In this document: piece by piece, positions 15,929 to 25,869 of the stretch
Layout of the letters: the number at the start of each line of letters is the position of its first letter
How positions within the stretch are numbered: the first letter of the stretch is position 1
NCBI GenBank assembly: GCA_003156715.1
Contig: PMHO01000060.1
Span: 38,709-102,708, forward strand
Source of the DNA: Candidatus Tityobacter terrigena
GTDB taxonomy: Bacteria > Vulcanimicrobiota > Vulcanimicrobiia > Vulcanimicrobiales > Vulcanimicrobiaceae
DNA length: 64,000 nucleotides
Direction of reading: 5' to 3'
Made by a program: the position numbers and the translations under genes
The notes under the pieces: model-generated
What the model saw: only the letters and a program-made list of their open reading frames with translations
Databases searched by the model: none
What the model was told of the DNA's origin: nothing

Positions 15929-15953
15929 CCGGCTCGGCGGCATGGTTCGGAAT

Positions 15954-16550
15954 TTATCTTCGGTCCAAGGGCGGCGGGGGCGGGCGCAATTCCTGGGTCG
16001 AGCCGGGCCGATAGGTATAGCTTCCTTCGTAGGTCGGAGACGGGCCGGGCGCGGCCGGCGGCGGCTCGGAGGGCGGCACCGTGTAGAGCGGGGGCGGTTG
16101 ACCGAACGCCTGCGGCGCGCGGATTGTCGCCCCGGCCAGCACGGCGCTTAAGATCTGCGCGACGCCGATGAAGGTTGGGATCAGGCCGCCCAGCAGCCAG
16201 GGGCCTGGCGAGATCTCGCCGTGATCGTAGCCGATGAACGAAAGGCCCGTCGTCACGGCGAGCCCGATACACGTGAGCCGAATCCCCTTATGAAGGGCAG
16301 CTTGCGGCCCGCGCGGATCGAAGGGCACCGGCGCCGGCTGGGGGTGCATGCCAATGCCGGCGCTAGCTCCCGCGCGGTTCCCCCAATCCTTGGCGCCCGG
16401 CAGACCGCCGGGAGGGGGAATGATGCCCCGCCGCATCATCTCCATTCGTTCGCGGTGCGCAAGCACTCGGGTAACGATCCAGCCAAACACCGGCAGGCCG
16501 AAGACGCAGAGAATCGCAACGATTGGTATGAGGCCGGAATCGTCGCTCAT
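15954..16550 (-). CDS. Membrane protein with DUF6249-like N-terminus
   Basis: 198 residues. A first transmembrane helix (LIPIVAILCVFGLPVFGWIV) is followed by ERMEMMRRGIIPPPGG, the motif often seen in DUF6249-type small membrane proteins. Two further helices follow (IRLTCIGLAVTTGLSFIG and WLLGGLIPTFIGVAQILSAVL). The C-terminal about 55 residues are Pro-rich and disordered (PPSEPPPAAPGP, RPPPPPLDRR). Function unknown. Its start faces the ECF sigma gene across 251 bp, so the two could share a control region; I see no clear promoter there. Confidence 0.7.
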   Translation of the reverse strand: MSDDSGLIPIVAILCVFGLPVFGWIVTRVLAHRERMEMMRRGIIPPPGGLPGAKDWGNRAGASAGIGMHPQPAPVPFDPRGPQAALHKGIRLTCIGLAVTTGLSFIGYDHGEISPGPWLLGGLIPTFIGVAQILSAVLAGATIRAPQAFGQPPPLYTVPPSEPPPAAPGPSPTYEGSYTYRPGSTQELRPPPPPLDRR

Positions 16551-16801
16551 GCCGGGCGCTCTTTCGACTGGCCGCGGGCTGCGGCTGCTGCCGGCGCGAA
16601 GTGCGCTCGGCTTCCCATGTCCCTCACAGTATGCTCCTCATCGAACCGGACTCAGCCGTTCGCCTCAGATACGGCGCAGGCGGAAATCTGTTTCGCCGCC
16701 GAGCCTCCCGCCGCGATAACGCTTTGGGCGCGGGCTGAAACCTTGCGTGCACGAGGTCCGTACGTGCGGACGTGGCAGCCTTGGCCGAGATCCATGCGCC
16801 C

Positions 16802-17386
16802 ATGAGCGTCCCGCTCGAGCCGCAAGTCCTCGACGCCGAGCTCGTGTCGCAAACGCTGGCCGGCCGGGCGGAGGCCTTCGGCACGCTGGTGGAACGCTAC
16901 GATCGCGCCGTCTATCATCTCTGCTTCCGCACGCTGCACGACGTCGAGGAGGCCAAGGACGCGGCTCAGGAGGCGTTCTTCAAGGCCTACCGGGGTCTGG
17001 GGACGTTTCGCCCCAGCGCCAAGTTCTCGACCTGGATCTTCTCCATCGCATACCACGCCTGTTGCGACCGGATCGCCCGGCGCAAACGTTACTCAGATGG
17101 GCCCCTGCCGGACCGCGCCGACCCCACCCTGGGCCCCGAAGCCATCGCGGAGCACAACGACGAGGCGCGCGCACTGCGCGCCGCGATCGATGGGCTCCCG
17201 GAGAAATACCGGACGGTCATCACGCTGTACCACCTGCAAGGACACCAATACGAGGAGATCGCAAGGGTGCTCGACGTACCCCTCGGCACGGTCAAGACGC
17301 ATCTCTTCCGGGCAAAGGAGCTGTTGCGTAGAGAGCTGGCCGGGTTGCGCGAGCAGCCTGTCTCCGGTGAGGTGACAGAAGAATGA
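16802..17386 (+). CDS. ECF sigma-70 family RNA polymerase sigma factor
   Basis: 194 residues from ATG 16802 (an in-frame GTG lies ten codons upstream). Region 2 reads FGTLVERYDRAVYHLCFRTL, EAKDAAQEAFFKAYRGL and FSTWIFSIAYHACCDRIARR. Region 4 reads LPEKYRTVITLYHLQGHQYEEIA and LDVPLGTVKTHLFRAKELLRREL, an intact -35 binding HTH. It redirects RNA polymerase to a stress regulon. The stop overlaps the next gene by 4 bp (17383-17386), the usual layout for a sigma/anti-sigma pair. Confidence 0.93.
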   Translation: MSVPLEPQVLDAELVSQTLAGRAEAFGTLVERYDRAVYHLCFRTLHDVEEAKDAAQEAFFKAYRGLGTFRPSAKFSTWIFSIAYHACCDRIARRKRYSDGPLPDRADPTLGPEAIAEHNDEARALRAAIDGLPEKYRTVITLYHLQGHQYEEIARVLDVPLGTVKTHLFRAKELLRRELAGLREQPVSGEVTEE

Positions 17387-17751
17387 ATCCACACGACGAG
17401 CTAGACCGCGCCCTCTTCGCATTACCGCTCGAAACGCCGCCGCCGGGTCTGCGCGAAGGCATCCTGCGCGCGACGATCTACGCGCAACCGGCCGCACAGC
17501 CTGCCCTCTTGAGCCTTTGGGAGACGGTGGGGCTTGGGGTCGTGCTTGCAGTCGCGTCTTGGCTAGCGCTCGCGCTTTCAACCAATAAGGTGCTCGCGTG
17601 GCAGATCGGGCACGTCTTCGGCGCATTCGGCCAAGCCCTCGCCGACCCCGGGACGCTCGCCTGGCTCGCAGCCGGCGCTTTCATCGCGCTGTCGTTGTCG
17701 GTATTCAATCTGGGCCTCCCAGGCCCGGCCGTGCGCGCCGAGCGCTCGTGA
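17383..17751 (+). CDS. Small membrane protein, candidate anti-sigma factor
   Basis: 122 residues. A cytoplasmic N-terminus with LDRALFALPLETPPPGLREGILRAT resembles the short sigma-binding segment of membrane anti-sigma factors. Two transmembrane helices follow: TVGLGVVLAVASWLALALS and PGTLAWLAAGAFIALSLSVF. There is no zinc-binding HxxxCxxC, so it is not a ZAS-type anti-sigma. Position decides the call: it is coupled to the sigma gene upstream and to a response regulator downstream by 4-bp overlaps. A plain membrane protein remains possible. Confidence 0.6.
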   Translation: MNPHDELDRALFALPLETPPPGLREGILRATIYAQPAAQPALLSLWETVGLGVVLAVASWLALALSTNKVLAWQIGHVFGAFGQALADPGTLAWLAAGAFIALSLSVFNLGLPGPAVRAERS

Positions 17752-18431
17752 GCGAAGACGACGAGCGCCCCTTCAAGGTTCTCGTCGTCGAAGACGACGC
17801 GCAGATCGCTCGCGTCCTCAAGCTAGAGCTCGAACATGAAGGCTACGCCGTCGAAACGGCAGCCGATGGCCTCTCGGGCCTCGAAAAGGCACTGAAAGAA
17901 CCCGATCTCGTAATCCTCGACGTGATGCTGCCCAAAATGGACGGGCTGGAAGTTTGCACCCGCGTACGCGCCAAGAGCCGCGTCCCGATCATCATGCTGA
18001 CCGCCAAAGACCGCATCCCAGAACGCGTCAGCGGTCTCGACACGGGTGCCGACGACTATCTCACCAAGCCTTTCTCGATCGAAGAACTGCTGGCCCGGGT
18101 GCGCGCTCGGCTGCGCGAACGCCATCCCAAGTCCAACGTGCTGACTGCCAAGGACCTGGTCATGGAGCGAGACAAGCACGAAGTGCAGCGCGGCGGAAAG
18201 CCGATCGCTCTAACGGCCAAGGAGTACGCGCTGCTTGAGTATCTGCTGCTTCACCGCAACAAAGTGCACACTCGCGACGAGCTGTTCAACGGGGTGTGGG
18301 GCAGCGACTTCTTGGGCGATTCCAATTTGATCGACGTCTACATCCGCTACTTGCGCGGCAAGATCGACGACGGTTTTGAAGACAAGCTGATTGCGACGGT
18401 TCGCGGCGTGGGCTACACGCTCAAAGATTAA
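17748..18431 (+). CDS. OmpR-family response regulator
   Basis: 227 residues from GTG 17748, overlapping the upstream stop (GTGA). The receiver domain (10-125) has the acidic pair EDD, phospho-acceptor Asp58 in VILDVMLPKMDG, Thr in IIMLTAKD, and Lys in YLTKPF. The C-terminal winged helix (about 135-227) has LTAKEYALLEYLLLHRNKVHTRDELF and the wing IATVRGVGYTLKD. It binds DNA as a dimer after phosphorylation by the kinase encoded next. The kinase frame starts inside its last 41 bp. Confidence 0.94.
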   Translation: MSEDDERPFKVLVVEDDAQIARVLKLELEHEGYAVETAADGLSGLEKALKEPDLVILDVMLPKMDGLEVCTRVRAKSRVPIIMLTAKDRIPERVSGLDTGADDYLTKPFSIEELLARVRARLRERHPKSNVLTAKDLVMERDKHEVQRGGKPIALTAKEYALLEYLLLHRNKVHTRDELFNGVWGSDFLGDSNLIDVYIRYLRGKIDDGFEDKLIATVRGVGYTLKD

Positions 18432-19848
18432 GATCAACTTTCGCTCGCTGCGCTGGCGAATCGCGACTTTTTACGCGCTGTTGCTCCTGGGCGTCGTCGC
18501 AGCGGTGGCGGTCGTCCTGACGGTCCAACTGCGCTCGATCGTGCTGGATACCGCACGCGTGCAAGCGGATCAAATCGGCAGCGAAATTTCGCGCCAGGTT
18601 CGCGGCACGAGTGCCCTCAATGCAATCGGCGACACGCTCGGGCCCTACGATGCCCTCACACTTCCAGGCAATCTCGACCGCTATTCATCCCCCACGACCT
18701 ACGTCGAAATCGACAACGCGCAGGGCTATCCGATCGGCAAGAGTTCGAACATGGGCGGTGCCACGTTCGACCGCAGCCCCGATCCGCGGCCGTCGACGGT
18801 CGTCGATTCCGACGAGCACACGCGCCTCGGTGAAGTGCTCGTGCGCGACGAGTTGGTCCAGTACCCAGGGGTTGCGTTGATCGTCAAGGTCGGCGAAGGC
18901 GTGCAGCTCTATGACGAGATGCTCGACCGAGTCAGCGGCTTGCTCGCTCTCGTTTTGGTGCTGGCGGCGATCGTCGTCCTGGCCGGCTCGTTTGCGCTCG
19001 CTTCGAGCGCAATCGAACCGATTAACCGCCTCATCGCGGCCATGCGCGGCATCGGATCCGAGCAGTTGCATCGCCGTTTGAACTGGCCGAAGTCGCGCCA
19101 CGACGAGCTTGGCACGCTGGCTCAAACCTTCGACGCCATGCTGGGCCGCCTCGAGGAAGCCTTCGCGCGCGAGCGCCAATTCATTTCCGACGCGTCGCAC
19201 GAGCTGAAAACGCCGTTGACGATCATCAACGCCAACGCGCAGATGCTGGAGCGCTGGGCCGACCGCGACCCCAAGCTGCGGGCCGAAAGTTTGCATGCGA
19301 TCGCGAGCGAAAGCGCCTCGCTTGCGCGCATGGTCAACGGGATGCTCGTTCTCGCCAAGGCCGAATCGGGCGACGCCATCCCGCGCGAACCGGTCGAATT
19401 CGGCGCGATTGTCGAGGAGGCCGCACGGCTCGCCGAGCCGCGCGCGGCCGAACTGGGCTTAACGCTGCGTTTCGAGAGGCACAGCGAGGGGCCGCTGGTC
19501 GTGCTCGGCGACGCGAACTTGTTGCGCCAGTTGTTCACCAACCTGATCGACAACGCCATCAAGTTCACCGAACGGGGCAAAATCGAACTTGAACTTTCGC
19601 GCAGCGACGGCCGGGCCGTCGTCGAGATCAGCGATACGGGAATCGGGATCGACGACGATTCTCTCGAACGGGTGTTCGACCGCTTTTACCGGACCGACAA
19701 GTCGCGCAACCGTCAGGTGCCCGGGACTGGCCTCGGCCTAGCGATCGTACGCAGCATCGTGCGCGTTCACGACGGCAGCGTCGCAGCGCGGCGCAACGCC
19801 GCCGGCGGGGCGCTCTTTCGAGTCACGCTGCCCCTGCTCGAAGGTTAA
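18391..19848 (+). CDS. Membrane sensor histidine kinase
   Basis: Up to 485 residues. TM1 is FYALLLLGVVAAVAVVLTV, followed by an extracytoplasmic sensor of about 140 residues, TM2 LLALVLVLAAIVVLAGSFAL, then HAMP (IEPINRLIAAM), DHp with phospho-His270 in DASHELKTPLT, and an HATPase domain with LIDNAIKFTE (N box), ISDTGIGI (G1) and GTGLGLAIV (G2). It is a classic cognate of the OmpR-type regulator. TTG 18391 overlaps the regulator by 41 bp; a start nearer 18430 would need a rare codon, so the N-terminus is uncertain. Confidence 0.92.
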   Translation: MRRFAAWATRSKIKINFRSLRWRIATFYALLLLGVVAAVAVVLTVQLRSIVLDTARVQADQIGSEISRQVRGTSALNAIGDTLGPYDALTLPGNLDRYSSPTTYVEIDNAQGYPIGKSSNMGGATFDRSPDPRPSTVVDSDEHTRLGEVLVRDELVQYPGVALIVKVGEGVQLYDEMLDRVSGLLALVLVLAAIVVLAGSFALASSAIEPINRLIAAMRGIGSEQLHRRLNWPKSRHDELGTLAQTFDAMLGRLEEAFARERQFISDASHELKTPLTIINANAQMLERWADRDPKLRAESLHAIASESASLARMVNGMLVLAKAESGDAIPREPVEFGAIVEEAARLAEPRAAELGLTLRFERHSEGPLVVLGDANLLRQLFTNLIDNAIKFTERGKIELELSRSDGRAVVEISDTGIGIDDDSLERVFDRFYRTDKSRNRQVPGTGLGLAIVRSIVRVHDGSVAARRNAAGGALFRVTLPLLEG

Positions 19849-19856
19849 AAAGAAGC

Positions 19857-21089
19857 GTGCTTCATCGCTGCTTCATGCACGCGCGTTCCGGCCGAGCTAC
19901 CCTAGAGCGCGTGCACGCTTTTCGGCCCTTCGCGTTGGGGGGCGTTCTTTGGGTCGCCCTCGGCGCCGCTCTGCCGAGCGTTGCCGCAGCGCGCACCGAG
20001 GCGACTTCGATCGATGGGCTCAGCGCCCCAATCGTGCGCGTCAACCTCGAGCAAGCCAACGTCACCATTCGGACGTGGAGCCGCGCCGAGGTAAAGGTCG
20101 AGGGCGACGCAGGCACGTTCGTCGTGCTGCACGAGATCAGACGGATCCCCGAATACCTTCCGCCCGCCCCGATCGCGCCGGCCGTGACGCAAGGACCGGA
20201 GGGCAACACGATCACGTTGCCGGCTGAAAGCTTCGTGATCGCGACCGTGCACCCGGGGCCGCGCGATTTCGTCGAGATCAACGCGCCCGGCTCGGATCAG
20301 CCGGCCGCTGCTTTTGCGGCGTTTGCCGGACCGATGACCGTGACGGTGCCGAGCGATTCAGTGCTGGTGGCCGCCCATCTGGTCAACGGCTCGATCGACA
20401 TCGACAACTACCACGGCGGGACGTTCATCGCCACCGTCCGCGCGGGCCAAGTCTCGCTCGATGACGTGGGGGGCGACGGCTTCGTGCAAGTGATACGCGG
20501 ACCGCTCGTGGTGACGAACTCAAATCTCAACCGTCTGCGAGCGCGGACGGCGCTGGGCAACATGCTCTTCCGGCGCTGCCGGTCCCGTCAGATACAGGCC
20601 AGCAGCGTCGACGGCTCGATCGTCTACGACGCGGGTTCGTTCGAGCCAGGCCTTGCACGCTTCGATTCAGCTCGGGGCGACGTTGCCATCGGCGCGACCG
20701 GCGCTTTGCAACTGAACGGTCGCGTTTCCGGAGGAGGGCGCATCTATACGCTCTTCGATCGCGGGGAGCGGGTCGAGACCGGAAGTTATGAGGCCAAAGC
20801 GCAGCTTGACGGGGGCGGCCCGGTCGTCAATGCGTCGAGCACGGCCGGCAATGTTTACTTGTACGACGGTTCGCTACGCGCGCATGGACGACTGTCGCCG
20901 GAGTGGCGGGCGCCGCGCCAAATCTTGAACGGTCGGGACGTCCCCGAGGCCGGCTACGAGCGTTTCCACGGCTACGCTCCGGCGCGTCCGCACGCGCGGC
21001 GCCGTCCCGCAGGCTTCGCGCGCAAGCCGTCGCGGCAGGGTGCGCGAGCGCGCAACGCTGTGCTGCGCGGTCACGCGCCTGCGAGATAG
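19857..21089 (+). CDS. DUF4097-like secreted beta-helix protein
   Basis: Up to 410 residues; the likely export signal is VHAFRPFALGGVLWVALGAA, so GTG 19911 may be the true start. The mature part resembles DUF4097/putative adhesin proteins: many short strands that repeat the idea VNGSIDIDNYHGGTFIATVRAG, including SVDGSIVYDAG, LNGRVSGGGRIYTLF and NASSTAGNVYLYDGS. This predicts a right-handed beta-helix on the outside of the membrane. The C-terminus is Arg-rich and probably disordered. It is 8 bp after the kinase gene and is a plausible output or sensor partner of the upstream sigma/two-component genes. It ends inside the XRE gene (19-bp convergent overlap). Confidence 0.68.
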   Translation: MLHRCFMHARSGRATLERVHAFRPFALGGVLWVALGAALPSVAAARTEATSIDGLSAPIVRVNLEQANVTIRTWSRAEVKVEGDAGTFVVLHEIRRIPEYLPPAPIAPAVTQGPEGNTITLPAESFVIATVHPGPRDFVEINAPGSDQPAAAFAAFAGPMTVTVPSDSVLVAAHLVNGSIDIDNYHGGTFIATVRAGQVSLDDVGGDGFVQVIRGPLVVTNSNLNRLRARTALGNMLFRRCRSRQIQASSVDGSIVYDAGSFEPGLARFDSARGDVAIGATGALQLNGRVSGGGRIYTLFDRGERVETGSYEAKAQLDGGGPVVNASSTAGNVYLYDGSLRAHGRLSPEWRAPRQILNGRDVPEAGYERFHGYAPARPHARRRPAGFARKPSRQGARARNAVLRGHAPAR

Positions 21090-21316
21090 CTGACCGGCGT
21101 TACACGACCTCCGAAGAAAGCAGTCACCTCGACACCGTAGGCATCGGCCAGGTTCTGCAGCTCGGTTTCATCGAGCGCAACCTCACCTGCTTCGGCCTCC
21201 GCCAAACGCTCCGGATCGATGCGAGCGAGTCCCGCGGCGCGCTCGAGCCCATAGCCGCACCGCGCGCGGATCGAAACCATCTGCTCGCCCGCGTTGGCCA
21301 GCACGTGGTCGTTCAC
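21071..21316 (-). CDS. XRE-type HTH protein coupled to the carboxylase gene
   Basis: 81 residues from GTG 21314-21316, sharing GTGA with the stop of the carboxylase beta gene. The helix-turn-helix runs [21 protein letters not shown], then [20 protein letters not shown] and [20 protein letters not shown], a recognisable Xre/Cro domain with the second helix of the turn slightly degenerate. It could regulate acyl-CoA carboxylase or leucine catabolism genes, but no target site is evident. It could instead be a protein-interaction HTH. Confidence 0.72.
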   Translation of the reverse strand: MNDHVLANAGEQMVSIRARCGYGLERAAGLARIDPERLAEAEAGEVALDETELQNLADAYGVEVTAFFGGRVTPVSYLAGA

Positions 21317-22938
21317 ATCCGGAACACGCCGAAGTGCGTCGCTTTGAGCGGCCCGTAGGCGGCGCATTCAAGTCCAAGCGCAACCGCCCGGCGCGTGTCG
21401 AGCGGATCGATGACGCCGTCGTCCCAAAGGCGCGCGGTCGAGTAGTACGGACTGCCTTCACGCTCGTACTTCTCGAGGATCGGGGCCTCGAACGCCGTTT
21501 TTTCCGCGGGGCTCAGATCGCCGTGGACGGTCGAGAGAACGCTTGCGGCTTGCTGGCCGCCCATGACCGAAATGCGGGCGTTGGGCCACATCCAAAGCTG
21601 GCGCGGCGAGTAGGCACGTCCACACATGCCATAGTTGCCCGCGCCGAAACTGCCTCCGATGACGACCGTGAACTTTGGCACTTCGGCGCACGCGACCGCG
21701 GTGACCAGCTTCGCGCCGTCCTTGGCGATGCCGCGGTTTTCATACTCTTTGCCGACCATGAAGCCGGTGATGTTTTGCAGGAACAAAAGCGGCGTACCGC
21801 GCTGCACGCAGAGCTCGATGAAGTGCGCTCCTTTGAGCGCACTTTCGGAGAAGAGGATCCCGTTATTGGCGAGGATCCCGATCGGATGGCCTTCAATGCG
21901 TGCGAAGCCGCAAACCAGGGTCGCGCCGTAGAGCGGCTTGAACTCGTGGAAAAGCGAGCCGTCAACGAGCCGGCCGATCACCTCGTGCACGTCGTAGCCG
22001 GTTCGTGAATCGTGAGGAATGACGCCGTACAGTTCGCTCGGGTCGTAGGCCGGCGGCTCGGGATCGGTTTCGTCGCGACGCCGTTCGGGCGGAGGCGCAA
22101 GGTTGGCGACGATCGAGCGCACGATCGCAAGCGCGTGTTCGTCGTCGTTGGCGAAGTGATCCGCAACCCCGCTGATGCGCGTGTGAACGTCGGCACCGCC
22201 GAGCTCTTCGGCCGTAACCACTTCGCCCGTAGCCGCTTGCACCAGCGGCGGGCCGCCTAGGAAAATCGTTCCGTAACCGGCCACGATCACGGTCTCGTCT
22301 GACATCGCCGGAACGTATGCGCCGCCCGCCGTGCACGACCCCATCACCGCCGCAATCTGCGTGAGGCCGTCGCCCGACATACGAGCTTGGTTATAAAAGA
22401 TGCGCCCGAAATGCTCCCGATCGGGAAAAACCTCGTCTTGCTTGGGCAAGAACGCGCCGCCCGAGTCGACCAAGTAGATGCACGGAAGGTGGTTCTGCTG
22501 GGCGATCTCCTGGGCGCGCAGATGCTTCTTGACGGTTAACGGAAAATACGTGCCGCCTTTGACGGTGGCGTCGTTGGCGATGACGACGCAGTGACGGCCC
22601 TCAACGGTGAGGATGCCGGTGACGATCCCGGCCGAGGGTGTCTCATCCTCGTAGACGCCGGACGCGGCCAAGGGCGAAAGTTCGAGAAACGGCGTCAGCG
22701 GATCGCCCAGCCGGTCGACCCGTGCTCGTGCGGTAAGTTTGCCACGGCGGCGATGGCGCGCGACCGCTTCGGGACCACCTCCCTCGCGCACGCGCGCGAG
22801 CCGCTCGCGTAGGTCAGCAACGAGACCACGCATGTGCGCGGCGTTGCTTCGATAGGCGGGTTCGTCCGCTGCGACGCGCGTCTCCAGCAGCTTCATGCCG
22901 CCTTTCTTCCTCTGCAAGGGTGGTGTTTCCGTCGCCAT
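21313..22938 (-). CDS. mccB: Acyl-CoA carboxylase beta subunit (methylcrotonyl-CoA type)
   Basis: 541 residues of carboxyltransferase: [73 protein letters not shown], and later [35 protein letters not shown] and [18 protein letters not shown]. The QDEVFPD and NITGFMVG stretches are typical of methylcrotonyl-CoA carboxylase rather than propionyl-CoA carboxylase. It transfers carboxyl from biotin to 3-methylcrotonyl-CoA in leucine breakdown. The matching alpha subunit lies 14 kb away at 37.3 kb on the other strand. The downstream XRE gene is coupled to it. Confidence 0.88.
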   Translation of the reverse strand: MATETPPLQRKKGGMKLLETRVAADEPAYRSNAAHMRGLVADLRERLARVREGGGPEAVARHRRRGKLTARARVDRLGDPLTPFLELSPLAASGVYEDETPSAGIVTGILTVEGRHCVVIANDATVKGGTYFPLTVKKHLRAQEIAQQNHLPCIYLVDSGGAFLPKQDEVFPDREHFGRIFYNQARMSGDGLTQIAAVMGSCTAGGAYVPAMSDETVIVAGYGTIFLGGPPLVQAATGEVVTAEELGGADVHTRISGVADHFANDDEHALAIVRSIVANLAPPPERRRDETDPEPPAYDPSELYGVIPHDSRTGYDVHEVIGRLVDGSLFHEFKPLYGATLVCGFARIEGHPIGILANNGILFSESALKGAHFIELCVQRGTPLLFLQNITGFMVGKEYENRGIAKDGAKLVTAVACAEVPKFTVVIGGSFGAGNYGMCGRAYSPRQLWMWPNARISVMGGQQAASVLSTVHGDLSPAEKTAFEAPILEKYEREGSPYYSTARLWDDGVIDPLDTRRAVALGLECAAYGPLKATHFGVFRM

Positions 22939-22995
22939 TAAGTAGCGATTAGACTTGATCCGGCTGCGGCCGAACGTGCAAAGCGAGGCGTTACC

Positions 22996-24480
22996 ATGGC
23001 AATCATGAACGCGCAGCCGTCCTTTCGACCGGCCGGGCCGCTTTCGGCCTCGCCGCTCGCTCCCTATACCGGCCCCTGGAACGCGCGTTTAGCCGCTCAC
23101 CTTCTGCGCCGAGCCGGCTTCGGAGGTTCACCCTCGGACGTTGCAAGGCTCGCCCGGCTTTCCAGCGGCGAAGCGGTGGAAGCGATGCTGTTCGTTCCCG
23201 CGGTCGACCCGCTACCGGCTCTGCCCCCGCTCGTCGACGATGAATCGGCGTTGCGCGTCACGGTTCGGAATGCGAAGCACGAGATGGCTGCCAACGAGAT
23301 GTCGCCCGACGCCTACAAGATTGTCAAGAAACAACGCGGCTTCGAGCGCCACGAGCAGGAACGCGCTGACGTTGCCTGGTGGCTCAACCGGATGCTCGCC
23401 ACGAACGCCCCGCTTCAAGAGAAAATGACGCTCTTCTTGCACGGGCACTTTGCCACGAAGACGCGTTCCAAGGGCATCTACGGGCTCGACATCGCCGAGC
23501 AAAACGCGCTGCTCCGGCGCCACGCACTCGGTAATTTTCGCGAACTCGTGCACCAAATCTCGAAAGACCGCGCGATGCTCAAGTGGCTCGACGGCGCACG
23601 CAACGTCAAAGCCCAACCCAACGAGAATTACGCGCGCGAACTGATGGAGCTTTTCACGCTCGGAATCGGTAACTATACCGAGCACGACGTGCGCGAGAGC
23701 GCTCGCGCCTTCACCGGCTGGACCTTTCGGAAGCCGGATGGCCCCGTTTACTTCGACGCTGCCGAACATGACGACGGCGTCAAGACGTTCCTCGGCCGTA
23801 CGGGCCAGTTCGACGGCGACGCGATCGTCGACATCATCATGGCGCAGCCGGCTGCCTCTAAGTTCCTAGCCGGTAAGCTTCTCAACTTCTTCGTTTACAA
23901 CGAGCCCGAGCCCGAGCTCGTCGAAGCGCTGGCCGCGGTCCTGCGCAAACACGATTTCGATTTAAAGCCCGTCCTTGCGACGCTCTTCCAGTCGCAGGTT
24001 TTTTACTCGGATCGATCCTATCGGGCGCTCGTTAAGAGCCCGGTCGAATTCGTCGTCGGAACCTGCCGGCTGCTCGGCGTGAGCGAAGCCCAGCCCGAAT
24101 TCTTCGCGGTCCTCACGCGCATGGGTCAGCTTCCATTCCGTCCGCCAAGCGTGAAGGGTTGGGATGGAGGCGCCAGCTGGCTCAGTTCGGGTACGATGCT
24201 GGCGCGCGCGAATTTCGTTAGCTCGGTCCTAGCCGTGCCTGCCACGATGCAGTCGACGACGTGGCTGACCCAAGGTGCAGGCTTCGATAGCGCAGAGGCA
24301 TCGCACCGCTTGGTCGACGGAATTCTGCAGGGCGACGCCAGTCCCGAATCCGTCGCCCGCCTCAAAACCTACCTCGACGACGCGGACTCGGGTCAGAAGC
24401 TCTCCGTCGAGAACTTCGATCAGCGGATGCGCGGCGCGGCCTACCTGACGATGGCAATGCCCGCGTACCAACTCGCGTAA
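22996..24480 (+). CDS. DUF1800 family protein
   Basis: 494 residues. Conserved DUF1800 features: [92 protein letters not shown] and [17 protein letters not shown]. No clear signal peptide at the first ATG; ATG 23005 is an alternative. DUF1800 genes are nearly always followed by a DUF1501 gene, as here (13-bp gap). The pair is widespread in Planctomycetes, Proteobacteria and others; no biochemical role is established, though export or surface association is likely. Confidence 0.92.
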   Translation: MAIMNAQPSFRPAGPLSASPLAPYTGPWNARLAAHLLRRAGFGGSPSDVARLARLSSGEAVEAMLFVPAVDPLPALPPLVDDESALRVTVRNAKHEMAANEMSPDAYKIVKKQRGFERHEQERADVAWWLNRMLATNAPLQEKMTLFLHGHFATKTRSKGIYGLDIAEQNALLRRHALGNFRELVHQISKDRAMLKWLDGARNVKAQPNENYARELMELFTLGIGNYTEHDVRESARAFTGWTFRKPDGPVYFDAAEHDDGVKTFLGRTGQFDGDAIVDIIMAQPAASKFLAGKLLNFFVYNEPEPELVEALAAVLRKHDFDLKPVLATLFQSQVFYSDRSYRALVKSPVEFVVGTCRLLGVSEAQPEFFAVLTRMGQLPFRPPSVKGWDGGASWLSSGTMLARANFVSSVLAVPATMQSTTWLTQGAGFDSAEASHRLVDGILQGDASPESVARLKTYLDDADSGQKLSVENFDQRMRGAAYLTMAMPAYQLA

Positions 24481-24493
24481 GAGAAAGAGCAGC

Positions 24494-25717
24494 ATGAAGC
24501 GCACTCGTTTCCTTCTCGGCACGATTTCCGGCCTGACACTCGCGGCCCGATCCGATTCGCTCTTCGGGCTGGCGATCGCGCAGCCCGTGCTTCCCGGCAA
24601 CGGCTCGGCCGTCGCCGAGCGCGTTCTCGTGGTCGTCAACCTTCAAGGCGGCAACGACGGTCTGAACACGATCGTCCCGCACGGTTCGCCCGCATATTAT
24701 CGCCTTCGGCCGAGCCTCGCGATTGCGCCAAGCGACGTCCTTGCGATCGACCGGGAAATCGGCTTCAACCCCAAGATGAAGTCGCTCAAGTCGATGTACG
24801 ACAACGGTCTCGTTGCGGTGGTGCAAGGCGCCGGCTATCCGGAGCCCGACCACTCACACTTTCGCTCGACCGAGATCTGGCAGACGGGCGTGCCCGAGCG
24901 CATCGAGAATAGCGGCTGGGTCGGGCGCTTCCTCGACGAGTCGAAACTGCCCGAGTCGAACCTCTTCAACGCCGTCGCCGTCTCGCCCGTATTGCCTCAG
25001 GTCATGATCGCCCGCTCGGTCGACGTGCCGGCGATCGAGTCGCTGAGCGGCTACGGCCTCGAGAGCGATCGCAATGCTAGCGAACGAAGCGCCTATTCGT
25101 CGGTGCTGCGCAACGGACGCATGCCTTTCAACTCGCCGTATCTAGCCACCGTCGCCGAGATCGAGGACCACGCGCAACGCGGATCGGAGCAATTGCCCAA
25201 ACTGGTCGCGGGCTACAGGACGAGCGCATCGTACCCGGCGACGGGGATCGGCCGCAGCCTCGCCCTTGCAGCCCAAATCATCGGAAGCAAACTCGGGACG
25301 CGCGTTATCTACGTACAACACGGGTCGTTCGACACGCACGTCTCGCAAAGGACCCCCCAGGACCGGTTGCTCGGCGAACTTTCCGACGCGTTGAAAGCGT
25401 TCTACGACGATTTGGCCGCTCACGGCAACGACAAGCGAACGCTGACGATGACCTTCTCCGAATTTGGGCGGCGGGTTGCAGAGAACGCGAGCCGCGGGAC
25501 GGATCACGGCGAGGCAGGCCCGATGTTGCTGGTCGGAGGCGGACTCAAAGGCGGGGTCTACGGACAACATCCGGCCTTCGACCGTCTGGACAACGGCGAC
25601 ATCACCTATACGACCGATTTCCGCAGCGTCTACGCAACGGTGATCGAGAAATGGTTCGCGTGCCCGACCGAAGGCATCATCGCCGGCACGTTCCCGACGA
25701 TCGCGGCCCTCGGCTGA
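24494..25717 (+). CDS. DUF1501 family secreted protein
   Basis: 407 residues. N-terminal signal (MKRTRFLLGTISGLTLAARS), then the sulfatase/alkaline-phosphatase-like DUF1501 fold: LVVVNLQGGNDGLNTIVPHG (metal-binding start), PDHSHFRSTEIWQTG, VIYVQHGSFDTHVSQ, MTFSEFGRRVAENASRGTDH and GPMLLVGGGLKGGVYGQHP. His and Asp residues in HGSFDTH and GTDHG fit the alkaline-phosphatase superfamily metal site, but substrate and activity are unknown. Partner of the DUF1800 gene; the transcript ends at the strong terminator 23 bp downstream. Confidence 0.92.
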   Translation: MKRTRFLLGTISGLTLAARSDSLFGLAIAQPVLPGNGSAVAERVLVVVNLQGGNDGLNTIVPHGSPAYYRLRPSLAIAPSDVLAIDREIGFNPKMKSLKSMYDNGLVAVVQGAGYPEPDHSHFRSTEIWQTGVPERIENSGWVGRFLDESKLPESNLFNAVAVSPVLPQVMIARSVDVPAIESLSGYGLESDRNASERSAYSSVLRNGRMPFNSPYLATVAEIEDHAQRGSEQLPKLVAGYRTSASYPATGIGRSLALAAQIIGSKLGTRVIYVQHGSFDTHVSQRTPQDRLLGELSDALKAFYDDLAAHGNDKRTLTMTFSEFGRRVAENASRGTDHGEAGPMLLVGGGLKGGVYGQHPAFDRLDNGDITYTTDFRSVYATVIEKWFACPTEGIIAGTFPTIAALG

Positions 25718-25739
25718 CGCCCCGCAAGACATCGGACAG

Positions 25740-25769
25740 GGCCCCGGCGTACCGCGCCGGGGCCTTTTT
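25740..25769 (+). terminator. Intrinsic terminator after DUF1800-DUF1501
   Basis: GGCCCCGGCG (25740-25749) pairs with CGCCGGGGCC (25755-25764) around a 5-nt loop, followed by TTTTT (25765-25769). A textbook terminator for the two-gene operon. Confidence 0.93.
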
Positions 25770-25869
25770 GACGTTCGCAAGCGTGACGCCCGGACTTGCG
25801 GTTGCCTTGAGAACACGACCTGCGCAACTTGACGGGGTGAAGAAGGCTCCTTAGGGAAGATATGCAGAT

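Noticed and set aside
22939..22995. Operator or riboswitch between the carboxylase and DUF1800 genes
   Set aside because: Only 57 bp and no dyad or conserved riboswitch core was visible; treated as a plain divergent promoter gap.
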